Below are positions 54,762 through 60,348 of a stretch of DNA of 60,348 bases, one piece after another. Made by a program: the position numbers and the translations under genes. The notes below the pieces were generated by a model. That model was given only the letters and a program-made list of their open reading frames with translations, had not been told where the DNA came from and searched no databases. Source of the DNA: Candidatus Methylomirabilota bacterium (GTDB lineage Bacteria; Methylomirabilota; Methylomirabilia; Methylomirabilales; 2-02-FULL-66-22); the NCBI GenBank assembly GCA_016209735.1, contig JACQVN010000043.1, positions 1 through 60,348 of the forward strand, given 5' to 3'. The number at the start of each line of letters is the position of its first letter. The stretch's first letter is position 1.

Positions 54762-55226
54762 TCAGGATTGTCTCCGCGGGGATCGCTTGACCAGGACGGT
54801 CGCCGGGAGAACGGCAGCCTTCTCGGCTGGTCCATCCAGGCACGAGCAGCTCGCGCCGCTTCGCGCCGGCGGCTGAGGCCGGCACAATGATGCATAGTGC
54901 CCCCGCAGTGCATGCTGGAGGGCCTGGAGGTCTTTGATCCGGCTCTCGATCTCGGCGAGTTGTGCGGCGATCAGTTCTTTGAGGCGAGGACGCAGGTGCT
55001 GGCAGCTTCCGCTGTCGGCATAGGTCGTGATCTGGCGGATGCTCGCCAGCGGAAGGCCGATCCCTTTGGCACGGCGGATGAAGTGGAGGCGCCGAAGGTC
55101 CTCGTCCGAGTACATCCGGTGCCCCGAGGGCGCCCGGGACGCCTTGGGCAGGAGGCCAAACGCCTCGTAGTACCGGATAGTCTTGGGATTGATGCCACAT
55201 TCTTTGGCCAGCTCGCCGATCCGCAT
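54762..55226 (-). CDS. MerR-family metal-responsive regulator
   Basis: 154 residues from ATG 55226. N-terminal MerR HTH (MRIGELAKECGINPKTIRYYEAFGLLPKASRAPSGHRMYSDEDLRRLHFI), dimerisation helix, and Cys in SGSCQHLRPRL at the CueR/ZntR ligand position, followed by a C-terminal Cys-rich tail SGASCSCLD. This pattern places it among soft- or divalent-metal sensors (ZntR/CadR/PbrR type), metal not defined. A promoter with 20-bp spacer and a dyad centred in it lies 41 bp upstream, so it likely activates its own operon, including the Cys-rich peptide. Confidence 0.92.
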   Translation of the reverse strand: MRIGELAKECGINPKTIRYYEAFGLLPKASRAPSGHRMYSDEDLRRLHFIRRAKGIGLPLASIRQITTYADSGSCQHLRPRLKELIAAQLAEIESRIKDLQALQHALRGHYASLCRPQPPARSGASCSCLDGPAEKAAVLPATVLVKRSPRRQS

Positions 55227-55266
55227 GGGCCGTCTCCTCCTGGGGTGCTCCTCGCCGTCCGCACAC

Positions 55267-55298
55267 AATATAGCTCTTCCAGTCGACTGGAAATGCAA
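55267..55298 (-). promoter_or_regulatory. MerR-type promoter/operator
   Basis: Minus strand: -35 TTGCAT (55293-55298) and -10 TATATT (55267-55272) with 20-bp spacing, and the perfect 16-bp dyad TTCCAGTCGACTGGAA (55277-55292) in the spacer. Over-long spacer plus central dyad is the standard MerR activation design. Confidence 0.85.
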
Positions 55299-55462
55299 GG
55301 GATTTTTTTTGCCCCCCACATTTCTAACTGCCGGGCATAGGTCGCATAACGGAAATGTATTGGACGGGGGGCGAGCAAGCCCCTAGATTGTCTTGTGTCA
55401 TCATCCTCGCGCCCAACGCCGGTCTGCGTTCCGGCTTCCAGCCTCATTGCAAGGAGCTGCTA

Positions 55463-55720
55463 ATGGGAAAGAGGTTCACGCTGTTTCTGTCGGCGTCCCC
55501 CTATGCCGGCGAGCATGCCGCGACGGCGGCGCGCCTGGTCGGCGCCGCCTTGGATGAAGGGGATCAGGTCGCCTTCCGGACCGAGGCGGCGAAGGCGAGC
55601 GCTGCCGGAGAGAGCCGGGCATCCTTGCGGGAGATCATCACCAGCGGTCGGCGGAACCGGAGGCGGGGGTCGGCGGCGACGGCCAGAACCTTGTGGCGGA
55701 TCTCCAGGGCCACGGCATAG
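55463..55720 (+). pseudogene. Truncated DsrE-family protein
   Basis: ATG 55463 has AAGGAG upstream and opens GKRFTLFLSASPYAGEHAATAARLVGAALDEGDQV, the N-terminal strand-helix of DsrE/TusD-like proteins. Homology stops near 55563, exactly where the opposing LysR gene's 3' end begins; the rest of the frame (to 55720) is only the reverse reading of LysR. About 33 of an expected ~120 residues remain. Looks like a rearrangement junction. Confidence 0.65.
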
Positions 55721-56451
55721 CGAGAGATGAACGAGATCCCCAAGCCCTCGGTAACGGCCTGCTTCACTGCCTCCACGCTGCGCAGCTCCAGCGAGCGCCG
55801 GATGATAATTCCCCGCTCCTTCAGTTGGGCCTCGGCCACCGTGCGAGTTCCCGAGGCCGCGTCGCGGAGGACAAAGGTCTCTTCCTCCAGGGCCTCGCGA
55901 GGGATTGTCCGGAGGGTGGCGAGGGGGTGCCCCGGTCGCAGGATGAGGATCAGTTCGTCCTCCACGTAAGGTTGGACGTGCAGGTCCGCGGCAAAGGTTG
56001 CCCCGACGAACCCCAGGTCGAGGTCCTGGCGGATGACCCGATCCACCACGTCGTGGCTGGCCATGATATCCAGGGAGACCTCCAGGCGAGGGTAGCGGGC
56101 GCGGAAGGCGGCCAGCACCCGGGGAAGCAGGTAGCATCCCGGGGTGGTGCTGGCGCCCAGGCGCAACGTTCCGCGCTCCAGGCCCTGCAGTTCCTCCAGG
56201 GCGCGGCGGGCCTCGTCCGCGAGGGTGAAGATGCGCTGGGCGTAGTCGGTCATGAGCCGCCCCGCCTCCGTCAGGACGATCCGGCGGCCCAGGCGATGAA
56301 AGAGCTTGACGCCCAGCTCTTCTTCCAGATCGAGGACGTGCTTGGAGACGGCCGGCTGGCTGATGTGGAGGTCCTCCGCGGCGCGGCTGTAACTCTCGCG
56401 CCGGGCCACGGCGTGGAAGACGCGGAGGCGGTGGAGGTTGAGGGAAGGCAT
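55564..56451 (-). CDS. LysR-family regulator
   Basis: 295 residues: HTH (LHRLRVFHAVARRESYSRAAEDLHISQPAVSKHVLDLEEELG) and periplasmic-binding-like effector domain (GTLRLGASTTPGCYLLPRVLAAFRARYPRLEVSL). CysB/YbhD-like branch. Divergent from selD with 96 bp between start codons, the usual arrangement for a regulator of the neighbouring gene; small ligand unknown. Confidence 0.92.
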   Translation of the reverse strand: MPSLNLHRLRVFHAVARRESYSRAAEDLHISQPAVSKHVLDLEEELGVKLFHRLGRRIVLTEAGRLMTDYAQRIFTLADEARRALEELQGLERGTLRLGASTTPGCYLLPRVLAAFRARYPRLEVSLDIMASHDVVDRVIRQDLDLGFVGATFAADLHVQPYVEDELILILRPGHPLATLRTIPREALEEETFVLRDAASGTRTVAEAQLKERGIIIRRSLELRSVEAVKQAVTEGLGISFISRYAVALEIRHKVLAVAADPRLRFRRPLVMISRKDARLSPAALAFAASVRKAT

Positions 56452-56547
56452 GTGATAACCAATTCTTTATCGAAATCCGAAGATATTCCAGAACGGATTA
56501 TAACCGCACCAGTGGGCAAACGGCAACCTGACTGCTGCGGGGCTCCC

Positions 56548-57603
56548 GTGACCCAGGAAACTGAGATCAAGCTCACGGCCTTCTCCCACGGGGCGGGCTG
56601 AGCCTGCAAGGTCGGCCCGGCCGACCTGGCGCAGGTGCTGCGCCACATCCCCGTGACGCCGCGGGATCCGCGCGTCCTCCTGGGCGTGGAGGCCCGGGAC
56701 GACGCGGCCGTGTACGCCCTTCGCAAGGATCTGGCCCTGGTCCAGACGGTGGATTTCATCACGCCGATCGTGGACGACCCATATACCTTCGGCGCCATCG
56801 CCGCCGCCAACGCCCTCTCCGACATCTACGCCATGGGCGCCCGGCCGGTGACCGCATTGAACATTGTGGCGTTCCCCATCCGGAGTCTGCCTCTCGCCAT
56901 GCTCCAGGAGATCCTTCGGGGGGCCGCTGAGACCGTCTCTGAGGCCGGCGCGAGCCTCGTCGGCGGTCACACTATTGACGGCCCGGACCCGAAATTTGGC
57001 CTGTGCCTAGCCGGACTGGCGCACCCCGATCGGATCGTCCGCAAGGCAGGTGGGCGAGCGGGGGATGTCCTCCTGCTCACGAAGCCTCTGGGGACGGGCA
57101 TCCTCACCACGGCCCTGGACCGGAGGCTGATCGGCGAGGAGGATCTTCGCGAGGCGGTGACGACCATGCGCAGCCTGAACCGCGCGGCGGCCGAGGCCAT
57201 GGTGGAGGTGGGAGTCCACGCCTGCACCGACGTCACTGGCTTTGGCCTCCTTGGTCACTTGCATGAGATGGCCGAGGCGAGCGAGGTCTCGGCCCGCATC
57301 TCTCTCGGCCACATTCCGGTCCTTCCCGGGGTGTGGGACCTTGCCAGGCGGGACGCCGTGCCTGGAGGCAGCCGGAACAACCAACGCTATTTGATGGAAT
57401 ACGTCACCTGGGGCGAGGGCATCAATCCGGACGAGCAGGTGGTCCTGTGCGATGCGCAGACCTCGGGGGGCCTGCTGATGGCGGTGCCGTCGCGCCGAAA
57501 GGCGCGACTGGTCGCCGCCTTAAAAAAGCGCGGGGTCTTGGCGGCAGAGATCGGAAGGCTTACCCGTGGGAGTCCCGGGAGAATCACCGTGACCGCGTCC
57601 TGA
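56548..57603 (+). CDS. selD: Selenide, water dikinase SelD, itself a selenoprotein (UGA at residue 18)
   Basis: 351 residues if the in-frame TGA at 56599-56601 is read as selenocysteine. The sequence before it is KLTAFSHGAG, after it ACKVGPADLAQVL, matching SelD active site G-x-G-(C/U)-x-C-K-I; the UGA is at the catalytic Cys/Sec position (Cys17 in E. coli). Then DDAAVYAL, LADxx-type TDxxTPIVDDPYxFGxIAAANALSDIYAMG, SLVGGHTI and the ATP-binding VTGFGLLGHL. GTG start. It makes selenophosphate for SelA. A SECIS-like stem follows the UGA. Confidence 0.93.
56603..56635 (+). promoter_or_regulatory. SECIS-like hairpin of selD
   Basis: AGGTCGGC / GCCGACCT 8-bp stem with loop CCG, on an outer stem CCTGC / GCAGG; apical loop 15-16 nt after the UGA. 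In coding frame. Confidence 0.65.
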
Positions 57604-57634
57604 CGCTATCCATCCGAGAACAGGGAGGGGGGAG

Positions 57635-59944
57635 ATGTTCACGTGGCGACCGTTGGTCGAGTTCTCTATCCGTCACCCGCGGTCGGTTCTTGTCCTGGCA
57701 CTGGCATTGACCCTGGGGTTCGCCGTCCAGCTTCCCAAGATGCGGGCGGATACCGACCCCAAGAACATGCTGCCCATCACCTCGCCGGTCCGGCAGTACA
57801 ACGACCAGGTTGAGGGCTGGTTCGGCCTTCACGCCGACGTCATCGTGCTCGGCATCCGCCGGGACGACGGGGTCTTCTTCCCGGATACCCTGGCCCGCAT
57901 TTACCGGATTACCGAAGACATCCTGAAACTCCCCGGGGTGGTTGCCCGGGACGTCATTGGCTTTGCCACCCTGGATGACGTGACCGTGGCCGGCGACACC
58001 CTCCGGGCCGCGCGCCTCATGAGTAACCCCCCCGGCACGCCCGAGGGGGCGGAAGCCTTCCGCCGCCGCGTCTTCGACAACCCCCTCCTGGTGAATCGCC
58101 TCATCTCCCCCGACGGAAAGACGACGGCCATTTACATCCCACTGGAGCCAGGCGCCAACGGCAAGGCGGTCGCCGATGCCATCAGGGCGCTCGTCGCCAC
58201 GCAGAGGGGTGCCGAGAAGTTCTACCTGGCAGGCGATCCGGTGGCGCGGGATACCTTCGGGGCCGAGATGTTCAAGCAGATGGGCCTTTTCTCCCCCATC
58301 GCCGGCATGGTCATGACCCTGGTCCTGTTCCTCATGTTCCGCAACTGGGCCCTGGTCGCAGCCAACATGGCGATGGCCATGCTCAGCATCATCTGGGCCA
58401 TGGGCCTGTTCATCGGCCTGGGGATTCCCATCCACATCATGGCCTCCATGAGCCCGGTCTTCCTCATGGCCATCAGCACGGACACGGTGCATATCTTCAA
58501 TGAGTTCGGTTTCCGGTTCCGGGAGCTGGGCCGGAAGGACGACGCCATCCGGGAGACCATGGCCGCCGTGGCCACCCCGGTCTTCTACTCCGACCTCACC
58601 ACGGCGGCTGGCTTCGCCTCCCTGGCCATTGGCCCCATCCTCCCGGTCCGGGTCTTCGGCCTCCTGGTCGCCTTCGGGACCCTAGTCATCCTGCTGATGA
58701 GCTTCACCGTCGTGCCGGCCATCATGGCTCTTCTGTCGGAGATGCGCCTGGCGCGCTCCCGGATCCACGAGGAGGAGATGACCGGAGGGCCAACCTGGCT
58801 GGCCACCCTCGGCCGGTTCAGCCTGGCACGACGCAAGGCCGTGGTCCTGGTGGGGTTGCTCCTCTTGCTCGTTGCGGTCATGGGGATCCGGCAGATCCGA
58901 GTCAACAACAACATGGTGGAATGGTTCAAGCGGGGCAGCGAGATCCGCCAGGCCGACCGGGTGCTGAATGACGGGCTGGGGGGAACCGCCACGCTCTACC
59001 TGGTCGCCGCTGCCGCACAGGGGGATGCCGTCAAGGACCCGCGGGTGCTCCGGGGGATCGCCGGCCTCCAGGGTTACCTGGCGCAGCAGGCGGTGGTGGG
59101 GAAGTCTCTTTCGGTGGTGGACTACATCAAACGGGTGAACCGGGTCCTGCACGACAACGATCCGAAGCAGGAAGTCATCCCGAACAATAAGGACGTCGTG
59201 GGCCAGTACCTGTTGCTGTTCAACATGGCGGTCAAGCCCCGGGACATGGACAACGTGGTGGATTACCCGTTCCAGAAGGCCAACATCTTCGTCCAGTTGA
59301 GGTCCTGGGACGCGGTGGAGACGCGGGCCCTCCTCCGGGGCGTGGAAGGCTACCTGAAAGCCAACCCGATCCCCGGCGTGGAGGTGAAGCCGGCAGGAAT
59401 CGCCTACTTCAACATGGTCTGGAACGACGAAGTCCTGGTGGGCATGCTCGAGGGTTTCCTGCTCTCGTGCATCCTCGTCCTGTTCCTCCTGGTCCTGGAT
59501 TTCCGCTCGCTCAAGTGGGGGATCGTGAGTTTTCTCCCCCTGCTCTTTACCATCGTCCTGATCTACGGGGTTGTCGGCTTCGTGGGAAAGGATTTCGACA
59601 TGCCCATTTCGGTCCTGTCCACGCTCTCGCTGGGGATGGCCATAGACTTTGCCATTCACTTTGTGAGCCGCTTCCAGCAGCGGCTCCGGGGGGACGGTGA
59701 TCTGGAGGAGGTCCTCCTCTGGACCGTGGCCCGGCCGGGCCGGGGCATCGTCCGCAATGCCGTCCTGTTCGCCTCGGGTTTCTCCGTCATGGTCTTCGCC
59801 AGCCTGACCCCCTACATCACCGTGGGGGTCTTCATGATGGCCATCATGCTGCTATCGGCCCTGGCCACCCTCATCTACCTGCCGGCCCTCATCGCCCTGT
59901 TTCCCGGATGGCTCCTGAAGAGGACCCCTGGAGGTCAAGGGATG
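57635..59944 (+). CDS. MMPL/RND-superfamily exporter
   Basis: 769 residues, uninterrupted from ATG 57635 to TGA 59942-59944. Twelve predicted membrane helices in two halves, each with a large periplasmic loop: first helix near 17-33 (SVLVLALALTLGFAVQL), a sterol-sensing-like block from about 220 (SPVFLMAISTDTVHIFNEF), and a second half with LSLGMAIDFAIHFVSRFQQR. Proteins of this type, encoded before an outer-membrane lipoprotein-sorting protein, export hydrophobic lipids or hopanoids. AGGGAGGGGGGAG upstream. Overlaps the next gene by ATGA. Confidence 0.92.
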
Positions 59945-60348
59945 AAGACGGGAACCGTCCTCCTCGTTGTGGTGGCCTGTGTCAGCCTGTTGTCTTTTGC
60001 ACCGTTGGCGCTCGCCCAGACCCTTTCCGCCGAGGAGATCATCAGGCGGTCGCACCTGGCTGAGTATTACCCCGGGGATGACATGAAGGCCCGGGTCCTC
60101 ATGCGCCTGGTGAGCAAGGACGGGAAGGAGCGAATCCGGGAGATGACCATGCTCCGCAAAGATCTCCAGGAAGGGGGGGAGCAGCGGTATTTCATCTACT
60201 TCCTCCGCCCCCCGGACGTCCGCGACATGACTTTCATGGTCTGGAAGTACCCGCAGAAGAACGCGGACCGCTGGCTCTTCATTCCGGCCCTCAAGCTGGT
60301 CCGGCGGATCGCGGCCGACGACAAGCGCTCCAGCTTCGTCGGCTCGGA
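59941..60348 (+). CDS. Outer-membrane lipoprotein-sorting protein (LolA-like), partial
   Basis: 136 residues seen, cut by the window end. Starts in ATGA overlap with the MMPL gene, with GGAGGT upstream. Signal peptide TVLLVVVACVSLLSFAPLALAQ, then LSAEEIIRRSHLAEYYPGDDMKARVLMRLVSKDGKERIREM and RYFIYFLRPPDVRDMTFMVWKYPQKNADRWLFIPALKLVRRI, typical of the COG2834 family that accompanies MMPL exporters. It probably carries the exported lipid across the periplasm. Confidence 0.88.

Noticed and set aside
57635..60348. Fusion of the MMPL exporter with the lipoprotein-sorting protein
   Set aside because: At first the two seemed to be one frame, but counting bases shows TGA at 59942-59944 overlapping ATG 59941; they are separate, coupled genes.

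Overview
GC-rich bacterial DNA with densely packed, often 4-bp-overlapping genes. The gene content is typical of a diderm with a c-type cytochrome-rich periplasm: Ccm haem-lyase genes, a Rieske protein, TlpA- and CcdA-like thiol proteins, Lgt/Lnt lipoprotein processing, and RND and MMPL exporters. Two features show that the organism encodes selenocysteine. SelD has an in-frame UGA at its catalytic position, and a DUF1573 protein has an in-frame UGA replacing a conserved Cys, followed by a bacterial SECIS-like hairpin. The overall style (GC-rich, many REP-like palindromes, CDF-HflK fusion, UPF0182) would fit a Methylomirabilota/Rokubacteria-type environmental genome. That placement is an impression from gene content, not a demonstrated assignment.

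Layout. 0.2-6.4 kb (minus): tripartite RND efflux operon (tolC-like, adaptor, permease). 6.7-9.6 kb (minus): ECF sigma factor and zinc-finger anti-sigma separated by a DUF4258/YgiT toxin-antitoxin-like pair and a lipoprotein-like gene, plus a frameshifted aspartyl protease. 9.9-18.1 kb (minus): a translationally coupled defence-like operon behind one sigma-70-type promoter: excisionase-type HTH, UPF0175 fragment, AlbA/Schlafen-type ATP-binding protein, PglZ, BrxL and two proteins of unknown function. This is the 3' half of a BREX system without BrxA, BrxB, BrxC or PglX nearby. 18.2-19.2 kb: YbaK deacylase and a doubtful small ORF.

19.6-29 kb (plus): DUF302 protein; a histidine kinase/NtrC-type regulator pair followed by two good sigma-54 promoters, each with the same 14-bp sequence about 150 bp upstream, driving a Met/Gly-rich exported protein and a run of small metal-associated membrane proteins; TlpA thioredoxin, Rieske protein, the predicted DUF1573 selenoprotein and an ICMT-like methyltransferase with an unknown C-terminal domain. 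29-35 kb: ccmF, ccmH, ccmI, a zinc-ribbon peptide and a CcdA-like protein. 35-41 kb: Tim44-like protein, receiver-only regulator, membrane spermidine-synthase-like protein, exported unknowns, lgt. 41-50 kb: UPF0182, SurA/PpiD-like isomerase, a CDF zinc transporter fused to an HflK-type SPFH domain, then HflC and HflK. 50-53.5 kb: cytochrome c, cupredoxin, CcdA-like protein, and an Lnt with Ser at its nucleophile position.

53.4-55.3 kb (minus): acyl-CoA dehydrogenase; a MerR regulator with a textbook 20-bp-spacer MerR promoter over its own operon, co-transcribed with a 30-residue Cys-rich peptide. 55.4-60.3 kb: truncated DsrE-like fragment, LysR regulator, selenoprotein SelD, MMPL exporter and the start of an outer-membrane lipoprotein-sorting protein cut by the window end.

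Two families of palindromic repeats are scattered between genes. One occurs in B/A pairs that begin in the TAG stop codon of the upstream gene and end just before the ribosome binding site of the next gene.
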